Positions 7,695 through 18,266 of a stretch of DNA of 64,000 nucleotides are shown piece after piece. Numbering within the stretch: the first letter of the stretch is position 1; every line of letters begins with the position of its first letter. The notes under the pieces are model-generated. The model was not told the DNA's origin and did no database searches. It saw nothing but the letters and a program-made list of their open reading frames with translations. The position numbers and the translations under genes are program-made. The stretch covers positions 248,001-312,000 of the forward strand of contig NZ_JACHXA010000001.1 of the NCBI RefSeq assembly GCF_014191775.1, read 5' to 3'. The stretch comes from Limibacillus halophilus. Lineage in GTDB: Bacteria > Pseudomonadota > Alphaproteobacteria > Kiloniellales > CECT-8803.

Positions 7695-10337
7695 TCAGCG
7701 TTTGTAGAGTTCTGCCAGCTTCGCAAAGGGAGAGTCCGGATTGATCCCTTGCTGCGACCCCTTGGGCGTTGAATCCCTTTTTCGAAGGCTTTGGCTGCCA
7801 TCGCTTTTTCTGGATCGCTGGGGACTCTTTTCGTTCCCGCCAGCACCGGGCGCGGCGGGTGTTATCTTGCCCGCCTGTCGGGCTTTGCGCTTGACCCCAC
7901 GATGCCCTTTGGGGGCGAAGGCCAGCGTTTCCAAACCCCGTGACGGATCCCCAGACATCTGAAAGGACAATGCAGGAAGCAGGCGGGAAAGCGCCTCTCG
8001 ATCATTGCCGACGATTTCCGTCAACGCTGGTGTTGGACAGAACAAACCTTCCGGCTTCATTCGGTAAAGTGCGGCGCTTAGACGCTCAAGCACGTCCACA
8101 CGCACGGCCAAAGTCCAACGGCGACCGGCAATTCTGCGCCAGCCACAGGCCAAGAGCAGCGATTCGGCCGCCGGCGAGTCGGACAAGATCTCAGAGGGCG
8201 CAGGAAGTGGTGGCAACGGCACTCCCCCCCACAAACTCCAAAGAAGCGCCTTGAGGGATTGCGACTCTGGCTTCAACAGCGCAGGTAGGAACAATGATTC
8301 CGCGCCAATGCGCAATCCAGCGGCTTGCAAGGTCTGGCGCTCGCCTCGAACAAGCTTTCGAACCTGCGACGCGACCGTGCGGCGCGGCAGGCAACCCAGC
8401 GATTCGACAAGCTGGTAGGCGAGGCCGCGCGCGTTCCCCTTCACATCCGCCTCCGCCAGATCAAACAGCGGACCAAGCCGGTTCCGCAGGAACACCCCAA
8501 CCCAGCTTTCCAGCCGCTGTCGCATCCGCTCGCGCATACCCCCATCCAACAGATCGCCTTCGTCGATTTGCACTGCCGGATGCAGCCTGTCCCTGCCTTT
8601 GACCAAACGGCCGACCACATGTCCGCGCCAAGTGAGGCGCGTTTCGCCGTCCAGCAGGAATGAACCATTGTCATCCTGCTCGAGCTGTTGAACACGGCGC
8701 GGCACTTCGTCTGCCAAAACGCGGCGCGCCGCGGATTCAGCAGCCTTACGGTTATCCGGCTCCAGGTCCTCAGCCGGTTGAAAAGTAAAGCCCACAAGAC
8801 GGCCTATCACTTCCCCTTCTAGAACGACCTCGCCATCCTTTCGTACACCTGCGAGTAACGCCGACGCCTTCCTTTGACGCCGCAGCAGAGCCGTCCCCTT
8901 TCGGTCCACAAACCGTTGGGTCAAGCGTTGGTGAAGGGCGTCGGAAAGGCGGTCCTCGACAGCCCGGGCCCGATCCTGCCAACCCTGACTATCATCCAGC
9001 CAGTCGCCCCGGTGTGTAATGAAGGTCCAGACCCGTCCCCGGGCAATGCGTGCCGTTAGGCTATCGATTTCCCCGTCCGTGCGGTCGATCGCCTTGAGCT
9101 GGCCCGCGATCCAGTCCTCCGGCAGGCGCCCCGCGCCCTTCAGCAGCGTCTGAAAGATTCTCGCAAGCAGGCGATTGTGCTGATCCGTCAGGGTTTTCTG
9201 GAAATCCGGAATCTGGCAGACGTCCCACAGCAACACTATGGTCGCCTCATCGGAAAGCAGGCTGACAACCGCCGGGTCCTTGAGCAGGGCGGCGAGGTGC
9301 AATTGATCTTCCGCCTCGCGCGCTCGGTAAAGACCCGCACGACCCGGCAGCGCCTCGAGGCTGCTCAAAAGCCTGGTCACACTGGAAAAATCGAGGCTGC
9401 GATTGCGCCAAGCCAAAGAGCGCAATGGGTCGAAGCGATGGCTCTCGACAGCCTCCACCAGCGCCGGGTCCAAGCCGCCCAGCTCAGCCGTTGTTCCAAA
9501 AGTGCCGTCACTCATGTGGCGGCCGGCGCGGCCGGCAATCTGCCCAATCTCCGCCGGTGTCAAGCGCCGCATTTCGCGACCGTCGAACTTACCAAGCCGG
9601 GCAAAGGCGACGTGGTCAAGGTGCAGATTGAGACCCATGCCTATCGCATCGGTTGCTACCAGATAGTCGACCTCCCCCGCTTCGAAGAGAGCAACCTGCG
9701 CGTTTCGGGTGCGCGGACTAAGGGCGCCGAGCACCACAGCCGCACCACCCCTCTGGCGGCGTATCAGTTCGGCAATCTGGTAAACATCGGCGGCCGAAAA
9801 GGCGACGATCGCCGATCGCGGCGGCAGGCGGGTCAGCTTGCGCTCACCCGCATAGGACAGCGTTGAAAAGCGCGGCCGCGAAACGACTTCGGCTTCAGGA
9901 ACCAAACGCTGAAGCAACGGCTTTATCGTCGATGCGCCCAGAAACATCGTCTCCGCAATACCGCGCGCATGAAGCAGACGTTCGGTGAAGATGTGACCGC
10001 GCTCCGGGTCGCCGCAGAGTTGGATTTCATCGACTGCAAGAAACTCGACCTGCCGATCCGTCGGCATTGATTCGACGGTGCAGAAGAAATACCGGGCGCC
10101 CGGCGGCAAGATCTTCTCCTCACCCGTAATCAACGCCACTTGGTGCGCCCCACGCAACCTGACCGCGCGATCATAGTTCTCCCGCGCCAGCAAACGCAGA
10201 GGAAACCCAATCATTCCGGATCGATGCGCCAGCATGCGTTCGATGGCTAGATGAGTCTTTCCGGTGTTGGTGGGGCCAAGCAATGCGGTAATACCGCGAC
10301 CGCCTGGGGAAAGGTTTGAGGGCTCGGATTCTGTCAT
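7695..10337 (-). CDS. SUV3-like DEAD/DExH RNA helicase
   Basis: An alphaproteobacterial relative of mitochondrial SUV3. Walker A is GPTNTGKTH (near 21-29 from the ATG at 10337), the DExH box is DEIQ (about 103), and motif VI is QIAGRAGR. The C-terminal part is much longer than the helicase core, and the last 60 residues are basic and low-complexity (Lys/Arg/Ser/Pro). SUV3 in mitochondria works with a 3'-5' exoribonuclease in RNA turnover; no such partner lies beside it here. ATG 10337 is preferred to a TTG three codons earlier. The S4 gene follows closely. Confidence 0.9.
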   Translation of the reverse strand: MTESEPSNLSPGGRGITALLGPTNTGKTHLAIERMLAHRSGMIGFPLRLLARENYDRAVRLRGAHQVALITGEEKILPPGARYFFCTVESMPTDRQVEFLAVDEIQLCGDPERGHIFTERLLHARGIAETMFLGASTIKPLLQRLVPEAEVVSRPRFSTLSYAGERKLTRLPPRSAIVAFSAADVYQIAELIRRQRGGAAVVLGALSPRTRNAQVALFEAGEVDYLVATDAIGMGLNLHLDHVAFARLGKFDGREMRRLTPAEIGQIAGRAGRHMSDGTFGTTAELGGLDPALVEAVESHRFDPLRSLAWRNRSLDFSSVTRLLSSLEALPGRAGLYRAREAEDQLHLAALLKDPAVVSLLSDEATIVLLWDVCQIPDFQKTLTDQHNRLLARIFQTLLKGAGRLPEDWIAGQLKAIDRTDGEIDSLTARIARGRVWTFITHRGDWLDDSQGWQDRARAVEDRLSDALHQRLTQRFVDRKGTALLRRQRKASALLAGVRKDGEVVLEGEVIGRLVGFTFQPAEDLEPDNRKAAESAARRVLADEVPRRVQQLEQDDNGSFLLDGETRLTWRGHVVGRLVKGRDRLHPAVQIDEGDLLDGGMRERMRQRLESWVGVFLRNRLGPLFDLAEADVKGNARGLAYQLVESLGCLPRRTVASQVRKLVRGERQTLQAAGLRIGAESLFLPALLKPESQSLKALLWSLWGGVPLPPLPAPSEILSDSPAAESLLLACGWRRIAGRRWTLAVRVDVLERLSAALYRMKPEGLFCPTPALTEIVGNDREALSRLLPALSFQMSGDPSRGLETLAFAPKGHRGVKRKARQAGKITPAAPGAGGNEKSPQRSRKSDGSQSLRKRDSTPKGSQQGINPDSPFAKLAELYKR

Positions 10338-10393
10338 AACGCCCAAAGGATCAAGACTTCTCGCTTAGATCGCAAGCCTTGTCGTAAGGCAGA

Positions 10394-11107
10394 TCAACTT
10401 ATGCGTCCCGGCGCTACGAGAGGAACGAACGCGACCGGAATCAGCTTGCGCGTTCGGAAGCTTCCATCCGATTGCTTGTCTACCGCGCACAGAGTCTGAC
10501 CGCTCGGAAAAGACCGCCGCGGGTAGGCAGGCCCCATCGGAAACACAAGCGTCCCCCCAACAGCCAACTGTTCGCCCAATGCAGACGGCATTCTTTCCGC
10601 CGCGGCGGCGACGAGGATCGCATCGAACGGCGCTGCTTCCGGCCACCCCTGACGACCGTCGCCCTCCCTTAACACAACATCGGGCGATCCATAGCCAAGC
10701 GCTTCGAGCGTTTGCGCGGCAGACCTCGCAAGCGGTGGCACGACCTCAATCGAATAAACGACAGCCCCGGTTTCCGCCAACACGGCTGCCTGATAGCCGC
10801 AGCCCGTGCCAATCTCCAGGATACGCTTGCCGGGCCCCGCGCCGCAGAGCGCTGTCATTACAGCAACAATATAGGGCTGAGAAATGGTTTGACCGTGGTC
10901 GATGGGTAGCGCCCGGTTTTCATAGGCGTGAGCATCATCGCTCGGCCGAACAAAACAGTGCCGCGGCACCCTTGCGATCGCAGTGCGCACAACATCGGGC
11001 AAGCGACTAAGGCCAGTCTGTCGGGCGGTTTCCCGCACATCGCCCTCTATCTCGGCCAGTAGGGCTTCCCGTTCGCCACGACGCTGGGAAAAGGCCACCG
11101 ATCTCAA
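10394..11107 (-). CDS. pcm: Protein-L-isoaspartate O-methyltransferase
   Basis: It repairs isoaspartyl residues in aged proteins with S-adenosylmethionine. PRHCFVRP, the DHGQTISQPYIVAVM region and motif I ILEIGTGCGYQAAVLAE are diagnostic. The reading frame is open to 11182, but a TTG at 11107 has a GGAGGGAG ribosome-binding site 5-8 nt upstream on the minus strand and gives a family-length protein of 237 residues, so I take that as the start. The gene is divergent from htpG; the 98-bp gap carries a sigma-32-like promoter for htpG. It may share a transcript with the SUV3-like helicase 56 bp downstream. Confidence 0.9.
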   Translation of the reverse strand: MRSVAFSQRRGEREALLAEIEGDVRETARQTGLSRLPDVVRTAIARVPRHCFVRPSDDAHAYENRALPIDHGQTISQPYIVAVMTALCGAGPGKRILEIGTGCGYQAAVLAETGAVVYSIEVVPPLARSAAQTLEALGYGSPDVVLREGDGRQGWPEAAPFDAILVAAAAERMPSALGEQLAVGGTLVFPMGPAYPRRSFPSGQTLCAVDKQSDGSFRTRKLIPVAFVPLVAPGRIS

Positions 11108-11116
11108 AACTCCCTC

Positions 11117-11145
11117 CTTGCATGCGCGGCACAGACCGCACATAT
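11117..11145 (+). promoter_or_regulatory. Sigma-32-like promoter of htpG
   Basis: CTTGCAT (11117-11123) and GCACATAT (11138-11145) are separated by 14 nt. They match the RpoH consensus CTTGAAA-N11-16-CCCCATNT at 5 of 7 and 5 of 7 informative positions. The expected start of transcription would leave a leader of about 55 nt before htpG. Confidence 0.45.
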
Positions 11146-11205
11146 CAGCCTCTATCCAACAACCGTATTGCTCGACAACCATAACGCTTTGAGGGAAAGG
11201 AAAAC

Positions 11206-13101
11206 ATGAGCGAGGAAAAGCTTGCCTTTCAGGCTGAAGTTTCCCGACTTCTGGAGATTGTCGCCGGGGCGCTCTACTCGAACAAAGAGATCTTCCTGCG
11301 CGAGTTGATCTCGAACGCCTCCGACGCCTGCGATCGTCTGCGTTACGCAGCGCTGACCCAGCCGGAGTTGACGGCGGGGAGCGATCCGCTGGCTATTGAA
11401 ATACATCCCGACAGTGCGGCCGGCTCGCTCAAGATCTCAGACAACGGCATCGGCATGAATCATGATGACCTGGTTGCCAACCTGGGCACCATCGCGCGTT
11501 CCGGCACCGCAGCCTTCATGGCCGGGCTGGAACAGGCCAAGAAGGAGAACGGCCAGGGAGCCGTCAATCTGATCGGCCAGTTCGGCGTTGGTTTCTATTC
11601 CAGCTTCATGGTAGCGGACCGTGTCGTCGTGGAGAGCCGAAAGGCCGGTGACGCGCAAGGATGGCGCTGGGAATCCGACGGCAAGGGTGGCTTTACCGTT
11701 GCCGAAAGCGACGTGTCTCCCGAACGTGGCACGACCATCACACTGCACCTGAAAGACGAGGAAAAGGAGTATCTCGACCCCTTGCGTCTGGAGCGCATCG
11801 TTCGCGCCTACTCCGATCACATCGCCGTGCCGATCCATTTGCGGGAGCCTGGCAAGGAGGAACCGCGTCAACTAAACAGCGCCTCGGCGCTCTGGACGCG
11901 ACCCAAGAGTGAAATCACGGACGACCAATACCGCGAGTTCTACCACCACACCGCGCACGCCTTCGACGATCCCTGGATGAAGCTGCATTTCCAGGTCGAG
12001 GGGCTGCTGTCGTACGCCGGATTGCTGTTCATTCCCAGCCAACCGCCAATGGATCTTTTCCATCCCGAACGCCGCCAGCACGTCAAACTTTACGTGAAAC
12101 GCGTCTTCATAACAGATGATAACGAGGCTTTGCTGCCACCTTATCTCCGCTTCCTGCGCGGCATAATTGATTGCGAGGACCTGCCTCTCAACATCTCGCG
12201 GGAGATGCTTCAACATTCGCCCGTGCTGTCCAAGATTCGCGGGAGCGTCACCAAGCGTGTGCTCGATGCCCTTGAAGAGAAGGCCGAAAAAGAACCGGAT
12301 AGCTACAGCTCTTTCTGGGAGACCTTCGGCGGCGTCCTGAAGGAAGGACTCTACGAAGATCACGCCAACCGGGAGCGGCTGTTGAACCTCGCCCGCTTCC
12401 GCTCGACCCAGGGCGATGGCTGGACCAGCCTCGCCGAGGTAAAGGCCCGTATGAAGGAAGGCCAGAAAGCCTTTTACTTCATCACAGGAGATTCGGTGGA
12501 GACGCTCCGTCAGAGCCCGCAGCTGGAAGGCTTTGCCGCCAAGGACGTGGAGGTCCTGTTGATGGCTGACCCGGTGGACGAGTTCTGGGTGACCGCCGTC
12601 GGTGAGGTTTTGGGCCTGCCGCTAAAATCCGTCACCCGCGGCGGTGCGGACCTCTCCGGCATCGCCGGTGAGGAGAAAGAGAACGAGGCGGATGAAAAAT
12701 CGGCGACACCCGAGGGCTTCGACGCTCTTCTGGCATTCCTGAAGCTGACCTTGAAGGACGCGGTTAAGGACGTTCGTGCCTCCGAGAGGCTGGAGTCGTC
12801 AGCCGTATGTCTGGTCGCCGACGAAGGCGATATGGATATGCATTTGGAACGCTTGTTGCGCCAGCACAAGCAGTTGGATCAGGTGAGCAAGCGGATTCTG
12901 GAGATCAACGCCAAGCACCCGGTGATTGAGCGTCTGGCCGCTCGTGTGGCCAGCGACAGCGGCGAAGGTGCCGGCGCCGCTGTCGAGGAGGCCGCTTGGC
13001 TGTTGCTCGACCAAGCGCGTATCCTGGAAGGCGAGAGCCTGCCCGATCCGGCGAAGTTCGCCCGTCGACTCTCCGATGCCCTGGCGCGAGGACTGGCCTG
13101 A
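11206..13101 (+). CDS. htpG: Chaperone protein HtpG (Hsp90)
   Basis: A full-length bacterial Hsp90 (631 aa): an N-terminal GHKL ATPase domain with NKEIFLRELISNASDACDR, the SDNGIGM loop and GQFGVGFYSSFM lid region; a middle domain with RVFITDD and LPLNISREMLQ; and a C-terminal dimerisation domain. It is a cytosolic ATP-dependent chaperone. GAGGGAAAGGA precedes the ATG. A sigma-32-like promoter upstream fits heat induction. It ends 17 bp from the convergent GFA gene. Confidence 0.97.
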   Translation: MSEEKLAFQAEVSRLLEIVAGALYSNKEIFLRELISNASDACDRLRYAALTQPELTAGSDPLAIEIHPDSAAGSLKISDNGIGMNHDDLVANLGTIARSGTAAFMAGLEQAKKENGQGAVNLIGQFGVGFYSSFMVADRVVVESRKAGDAQGWRWESDGKGGFTVAESDVSPERGTTITLHLKDEEKEYLDPLRLERIVRAYSDHIAVPIHLREPGKEEPRQLNSASALWTRPKSEITDDQYREFYHHTAHAFDDPWMKLHFQVEGLLSYAGLLFIPSQPPMDLFHPERRQHVKLYVKRVFITDDNEALLPPYLRFLRGIIDCEDLPLNISREMLQHSPVLSKIRGSVTKRVLDALEEKAEKEPDSYSSFWETFGGVLKEGLYEDHANRERLLNLARFRSTQGDGWTSLAEVKARMKEGQKAFYFITGDSVETLRQSPQLEGFAAKDVEVLLMADPVDEFWVTAVGEVLGLPLKSVTRGGADLSGIAGEEKENEADEKSATPEGFDALLAFLKLTLKDAVKDVRASERLESSAVCLVADEGDMDMHLERLLRQHKQLDQVSKRILEINAKHPVIERLAARVASDSGEGAGAAVEEAAWLLLDQARILEGESLPDPAKFARRLSDALARGLA

Positions 13102-13118
13102 AATCCGCTTTCGGAAAC

Positions 13119-13628
13119 CTACTGGCTGCCGGAACCGACTTCCACTTCCAGCCCCAGGCGCCGATGCCAGTCGGCAATTGATTCTTCCGGGTACTCCTGG
13201 AAACAGCGGTCTTGGGGCCGGCTGTCCAGGGGCACCCATTCCGGCTTGGAGCCCAGCATCAAGTGTGTGTGTTCCGGCGCGGCGGGCAGCTCGGTGTCGA
13301 TGGCCGAAGCAAAGGGATGGATCAGGTCCGGCCACCGCGGGTCCCAAAGCCAAAGACCACTTCCACAACGCTTGCAGAAGCGACGCTCGGCAGAACTTAT
13401 CTCGGGTGACCCATCGGCGGCAACGCCGACCTGAGCCTGATAAACCGAGATGAACTCTTCACCCTCGACCCTTAGGCTGGCCGCCTGTCCGGAGAGGTTA
13501 ATCGCATAGCCACCACCCCCCTGGGTTTTGCGGCAGATCGAGCAATAACAGCGATTGAAAGGATAGGGATGCGCAGATCGCAGGCGGAAATGCACCGCGC
13601 CGCAGTGGCAGGACCCTTGTAGCTTCAT
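13119..13628 (-). CDS. GFA family (glutathione-dependent formaldehyde-activating-like) protein
   Basis: A 169-residue zinc-binding protein of the GFA/CENP-V fold. Cysteine motifs GSCHCGAVHF near the start, CYCSICRKTQGG (about 28-39) and RFCKRCGSGLW (about 96-106) give the two zinc sites. Family members were first described as S-hydroxymethyl-glutathione synthases, but most have no proven activity, so the family name should be read as a fold label. It stands between htpG and gltB with no formaldehyde-oxidation genes nearby. Confidence 0.85.
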   Translation of the reverse strand: MKLQGSCHCGAVHFRLRSAHPYPFNRCYCSICRKTQGGGGYAINLSGQAASLRVEGEEFISVYQAQVGVAADGSPEISSAERRFCKRCGSGLWLWDPRWPDLIHPFASAIDTELPAAPEHTHLMLGSKPEWVPLDSRPQDRCFQEYPEESIADWHRRLGLEVEVGSGSQ

Positions 13629-13675
13629 GGCAACACCTCCCTTAGGTCCGGCGGTTCACCACCGGACGCTTTTGT

Positions 13676-16600
13676 TCAGGCGCGCGCTTCGCCAACCTCG
13701 CTGGCCCGCACCGGTTTTTCCAACCGGGACAGCATTTCCTTAGGCACGATCTGCCAGAAATGCCCGACCTCGGCCTCCCAGTCTATCAACAAGCGCTCGG
13801 CATAGCGCGACTGAGTTTCGGTGGCGTGGCGTTCGACCAATCCCTTTAGCACCGCTTCGTAATGCGGAACCTCGATGCGCTGCATGATGACACTCTCATC
13901 GTTTATGCGGACCGGCAGGACGTTGTCGCGGTCATAGACGAAGGCCATACCGCCGGTCATCCCGGCTGCGAAGTTGTAGCCGACCGAACCCAGGATCACG
14001 GCCATACCGCCGGTCATGTATTCGCAGCCGTTGGAGCCGCAACCCTCGATCACCGCCGTCGCGCCGGAGTTGCGGACGCAGAAACGTTCTCCGGCCTGAC
14101 CGGCAGCGAAGAGCTCCCCGGCCGAGGCGCCGTAAAGAACCGTGTTGCCGATGATCGTGTTGCGCTCGGTCTCCAATGGGCTGGAGGCCAACGGTCGCAC
14201 TACGATAGTGCCGCCGGACAACCCCTTGCCCACGTAATCGTTGGCGTCGCCGAGTACTTCCAGCTTCAGGCCCTGAACGGCCCAGGCTCCGAGTGACTGG
14301 CCTGCGGAACCGCGCAGCCGCAGTGTCACGTGGCCGGGTTGCAGTCCGGTCATGCCGAACCTGCGGGTGATGTGGGCGGAAAGCCTGGTCCCGATGGCCC
14401 GCTGAACATTGCGGATGTTGTATTGCAATTGGGTCTTCTCGCCATCCCGGAAGAGTTGCTGCGCATCGTTGAGAATCTGCGCGTCCAGGGTGTCGGGGAC
14501 CTCGTTGCGGCCCTCCATCGTGCAGGTCACCGGCAGATCGTGCGATTCCGCCGTTACCAACAGAGGATTGAGATCCAGATCGTCCAGGTGCTCCGCGCCC
14601 CGGCTCACCTGCTTGAGCAGATCGGTTCGCCCAACAATCTCGTCGAGAGACCGCGCACCCAGGGATGAGAGGATTTCGCGCACTTCCTCGGCGATAAAGG
14701 AGAAGAGGTTCACCACCTTCTCGGGGGAGCCGCTGAAGCGTTCGCGCAAGCGCGGATCCTGAGTGCAGACGCCAACCGGACAGGTGTTGGAATGGCACTG
14801 ACGCACCATGATGCAGCCCATGGCGATCAGGGAAGCCGTGCCGACACCATACTCTTCGGCGCCCAACAAAGCGGCAATAACGACATCGCGCCCGGTCTTG
14901 ATGCCACCGTCCGTACGCAGGCGCACGGTATTGCGCAAACGATTGAGTGTGAGCACCTGGTGTACCTCCGAAAGCCCCATCTCCCAGGGGATTCCGGCGT
15001 ACTTGATCGAGGTTTGCGGGCTGGCACCGGTGCCGCCGTTATGCCCGGAAATGAGGATTACGTCTGCCTTTGCCTTGGCAACGCCGGCCGCAATCGTTCC
15101 GATGCCCGAACGCGCGACCAGTTTTACGCAGACCCGCGCATCCGGATTTATCTGCTTCAGATCGTAAATAAGCTGCGCCAGATCCTCGATCGAATAGATA
15201 TCGTGGTGCGGTGGTGGCGAAATCAGCATGACGCCCGGCGTCGCATGACGGAGTTTGGCGATCATCTCGGTAACCTTGAAACCGGGAAGCTGGCCGCCTT
15301 CACCGGGCTTGGCACCTTGGGCGACCTTGATCTCGATCTCACGGCACTGGTTCAGATACTCGGCAGTTACGCCAAAACGACCTGAGGCTACCTGCTTGAT
15401 CGCAGAGTTTTCGTTGTCACCGTTAGGGTGCGGCTTGAAGCGCGCCGGGTCTTCGCCGCCTTCACCGGAATCGGACTTCGCCCCGATGCGGTTCATCGCA
15501 ATGTTCAAAACACCGTGCGCCTCGGGTGACAGGGCGCCCAGCGACATGCCCGGCGTAACGAAACGCTTGCGAATGGACGTGACGGACTCCACCTCCTCCA
15601 GCGGCACGGGTTGACGACCTTCATTCTTGAAATCAAGCAAGTCGCGTAGCGACGTCGGCGGCAGTTCCCGCAGACCCTCCGAGAAACGCTTGAAGACGGT
15701 GTAGGAATCGCTCGCCACCGCGCTTTGCAGGGTATGCATCAGCTTTCCCTGCCAGCCGTGCGCCTCGCCGCCCCGGCGATAGCGGTAGAAGCCTCCCACC
15801 GGCAACGTGACCACATCCTTGCGGAAGGCCAGGGCGTGCATCTCCGCGACCTTCTGCTGAATGCCCGTCAGGCCGATGCCGGAAATGCGGCTGGTCATAC
15901 CCGGAAAGTATTCGTCCGCCAGGGTACGAGACAGACCAACGGCTTCGAAATTACAGCCGCCGCGATACGATGAAAGAACGGATATTCCCATTTTGGACAT
16001 GATCTTCAGCAGACCTTCGTCCATCGCCTTCTTATAGCGCTGCAGAGCATCGCTCAGAGTCATCTCGCCGAACAGACCGCGGCTCAAACGGTCCGCGATC
16101 GCCTCTTGTGCGAGGTAGGCATTCACCGTTGTGGCGCCGACACCGATCAAGACGGCGACGTAATGCACGTCAAGGCACTCGCCCGAACGCACATTGAGCG
16201 AGGTGAAAGTGCGCAATTGCTGGCGCAGCAGGTGCGTATGCACCGCTCCAGTCGCCAGGATCATCGGCAGGGCTGCGCGCTCGGCATTCATCGTTTTGTC
16301 GGAAAGAATGACATGCTCCTTGCCCGCCCGCACCGCATCCTCGGCTTCCTTGCGGATGCGCGCCAAGGCGTCCGGCAACGCATGTTCGCCCTCTTTCGGG
16401 TCGAAGGTGCAGTCGATCTCAGCGGCGGTTTCGGCCATGTAGCCGCGCATGGCCTCAAACTCGGCATTGGTCAGCACCGGCGTGTCGAGCTGCAGCAGCC
16501 GACACTGGGTTTCGTCCTCGTCCAAGATGTTGCCGAGGTTGCCAAGCCGGGTCTTGAGCGTCATCACCGCCCGCTCGCGCAGAGAATCGATAGGTGGGTT

Positions 16601-18244
16601 GGTCACCTGGCTGAAGTTCTGCCGGAAGAAGTGGTGCAGCCCCCTGTAACGATCCGACAAAACCGCAAGCGGCGTATCGTCGCCCATAGAGCCTACCGCC
16701 TCCTTGGCGTCCTCCACCAAGGGATGAAGAATCAACTCCATGTCCTCCATGGTGAGACCGAAGGATAGTTGGCGGCGGCGCAGCTCTTCGCGACTCAATT
16801 CCGCACTTTCACCCTTTGCGGCGCGGCGCACCAAGTCATCGAGCGCCGTCGTGTTCTTGGTCCACTCGCCGAAGGGTCTTTGCCTCGCGAGATAGGCTTT
16901 GATGTCGCCTTCCCGATAAAGCTTGCCCAGTTTCAAATCAATCGCCAGCATCTCGCCGGGCCCAATACGGCCCTTTTCGATTACCGTCGCCTCGTCAATG
17001 CGAACCATACCGGTTTCAGAGCCCGCAAAAAGCAGCCCATCGCCGGTGAGCGTGTAGCGCAAAGGCCGCAACCCGTTGCGGTCCATTCCGGCTATCGCCC
17101 ACCGTCCGCCATATCCGCAGATCGCCGCCGGGCCGTCCCATGGTTCCATGACCGCATTGCAGTAACTGAGCAAATCCTTGTGCACCTGCGGCATGGAATC
17201 GTCCGGTCGCAGGGCTTCCGGGATCATCATCGTCTTGACCATCGGCAGGTCACGGCCAGCCCTGACCATCAACTCGAAAACGGCATCCAGCGCGGCTGAA
17301 TCGGAACTACCCGGTTGGACGACCGGTTTCAGGTCATCAATGGTATCCGCAAAGGCCGGCGCGGCGATGCGGCATTCGTGGGCCTTCATCCAGTTGACGT
17401 TGCCCTTGAGCGTGTTGATCTCGCCGTTGTGGGCAAGTACGCGGAAGGGCTGCGCCAGCCACCAAGTCGGGAAAGTGTTGGTCGAATAGCGCTGGTGGAA
17501 TATTGCAAAGTTCGATTTGAACCGGGCATCTCGAAGATCGGGATAGAAGGTGTCGAGTTGTTCGGCAAGGAACATGCCCTTGTAGATGATCGAGCGGCAG
17601 GACAGCGAACAGATATAACACTCCTTGATCGATTCATGGCTCATTGCCCGCTCGATCCGGCGCCGAATCACATAGAGGTCGATATCGAACTGACTGTCCA
17701 GTGCCCCCTTGCGGTTCGAGATCATGACCTGCTCGATCTCGGGGCGCGTGGCATTCGCCTTGTCGCCAATCACATCGGTGTTCACCGGCACCTGACGCCA
17801 GCCGTAAATCTTGTAGCCGTAATTGAGAATTTCACGCTCCACGATCACACGGCAGCGCTCCTGCGCAGCCTGATCCGTGCGCGGTAGGAAAACCATGCCC
17901 ACACCGATGGTTTCGCCATGATGCTCGTGTCCTGTCCGGGAAATGTGCTCACGGAAGAAATCTTGCGGAATCTGGATATGAATGCCGGCGCCGTCGCCCG
18001 TCTTGCCGTCCGCATCCACCGCGCCCCGGTGCCAAACGGCCTTCAGCGCATCAATGGCAGCCTGAACGACCTCGCGGCGGGGCTTTCCGTCAATGGCGGC
18101 AACCAGGCCAACGCCACAGGCATCGTGCTCCTCGGCAGGGTCATAAAGGCCCTGCTCGGACAATACCGTGGCATTCTTTTTCCATTGCTGGACAAACTGC
18201 GATCCTTGTTCCATCGGCCGGTTCACTTCCTGGCTCTGTTCCAT
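13676..18244 (-). CDS. gltB: Glutamate synthase [NADPH] large subunit
   Basis: It transfers the amide nitrogen of glutamine to 2-oxoglutarate. Taking ATG 18244, the protein has 1522 residues: a 42-residue propeptide, catalytic Cys43 in EEHDACGVG, a class II glutaminase domain, a central domain, the FMN/synthase domain with [13 protein letters not shown], the [3Fe-4S] cysteines in [17 protein letters not shown], and the C-terminal GXGXG beta-helix. The frame is open to 18331, but that start would overlap the preceding GST gene by 65 bp; 18244 has GAAGAG next to it and GGGAGG further up. The order is gltD, GST, gltB on the minus strand. Confidence 0.97.
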   Translation of the reverse strand: MEQSQEVNRPMEQGSQFVQQWKKNATVLSEQGLYDPAEEHDACGVGLVAAIDGKPRREVVQAAIDALKAVWHRGAVDADGKTGDGAGIHIQIPQDFFREHISRTGHEHHGETIGVGMVFLPRTDQAAQERCRVIVEREILNYGYKIYGWRQVPVNTDVIGDKANATRPEIEQVMISNRKGALDSQFDIDLYVIRRRIERAMSHESIKECYICSLSCRSIIYKGMFLAEQLDTFYPDLRDARFKSNFAIFHQRYSTNTFPTWWLAQPFRVLAHNGEINTLKGNVNWMKAHECRIAAPAFADTIDDLKPVVQPGSSDSAALDAVFELMVRAGRDLPMVKTMMIPEALRPDDSMPQVHKDLLSYCNAVMEPWDGPAAICGYGGRWAIAGMDRNGLRPLRYTLTGDGLLFAGSETGMVRIDEATVIEKGRIGPGEMLAIDLKLGKLYREGDIKAYLARQRPFGEWTKNTTALDDLVRRAAKGESAELSREELRRRQLSFGLTMEDMELILHPLVEDAKEAVGSMGDDTPLAVLSDRYRGLHHFFRQNFSQVTNPPIDSLRERAVMTLKTRLGNLGNILDEDETQCRLLQLDTPVLTNAEFEAMRGYMAETAAEIDCTFDPKEGEHALPDALARIRKEAEDAVRAGKEHVILSDKTMNAERAALPMILATGAVHTHLLRQQLRTFTSLNVRSGECLDVHYVAVLIGVGATTVNAYLAQEAIADRLSRGLFGEMTLSDALQRYKKAMDEGLLKIMSKMGISVLSSYRGGCNFEAVGLSRTLADEYFPGMTSRISGIGLTGIQQKVAEMHALAFRKDVVTLPVGGFYRYRRGGEAHGWQGKLMHTLQSAVASDSYTVFKRFSEGLRELPPTSLRDLLDFKNEGRQPVPLEEVESVTSIRKRFVTPGMSLGALSPEAHGVLNIAMNRIGAKSDSGEGGEDPARFKPHPNGDNENSAIKQVASGRFGVTAEYLNQCREIEIKVAQGAKPGEGGQLPGFKVTEMIAKLRHATPGVMLISPPPHHDIYSIEDLAQLIYDLKQINPDARVCVKLVARSGIGTIAAGVAKAKADVILISGHNGGTGASPQTSIKYAGIPWEMGLSEVHQVLTLNRLRNTVRLRTDGGIKTGRDVVIAALLGAEEYGVGTASLIAMGCIMVRQCHSNTCPVGVCTQDPRLRERFSGSPEKVVNLFSFIAEEVREILSSLGARSLDEIVGRTDLLKQVSRGAEHLDDLDLNPLLVTAESHDLPVTCTMEGRNEVPDTLDAQILNDAQQLFRDGEKTQLQYNIRNVQRAIGTRLSAHITRRFGMTGLQPGHVTLRLRGSAGQSLGAWAVQGLKLEVLGDANDYVGKGLSGGTIVVRPLASSPLETERNTIIGNTVLYGASAGELFAAGQAGERFCVRNSGATAVIEGCGSNGCEYMTGGMAVILGSVGYNFAAGMTGGMAFVYDRDNVLPVRINDESVIMQRIEVPHYEAVLKGLVERHATETQSRYAERLLIDWEAEVGHFWQIVPKEMLSRLEKPVRASEVGEARA

Positions 18245-18266
18245 CTCTTCTGGTCCCTCCCGGACA

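Noticed and set aside
9177-9866. A 229-codon plus-strand frame inside the SUV3-like helicase region
   Set aside because: Antisense shadow of conserved helicase motifs; no ribosome-binding site and no recognisable domain.
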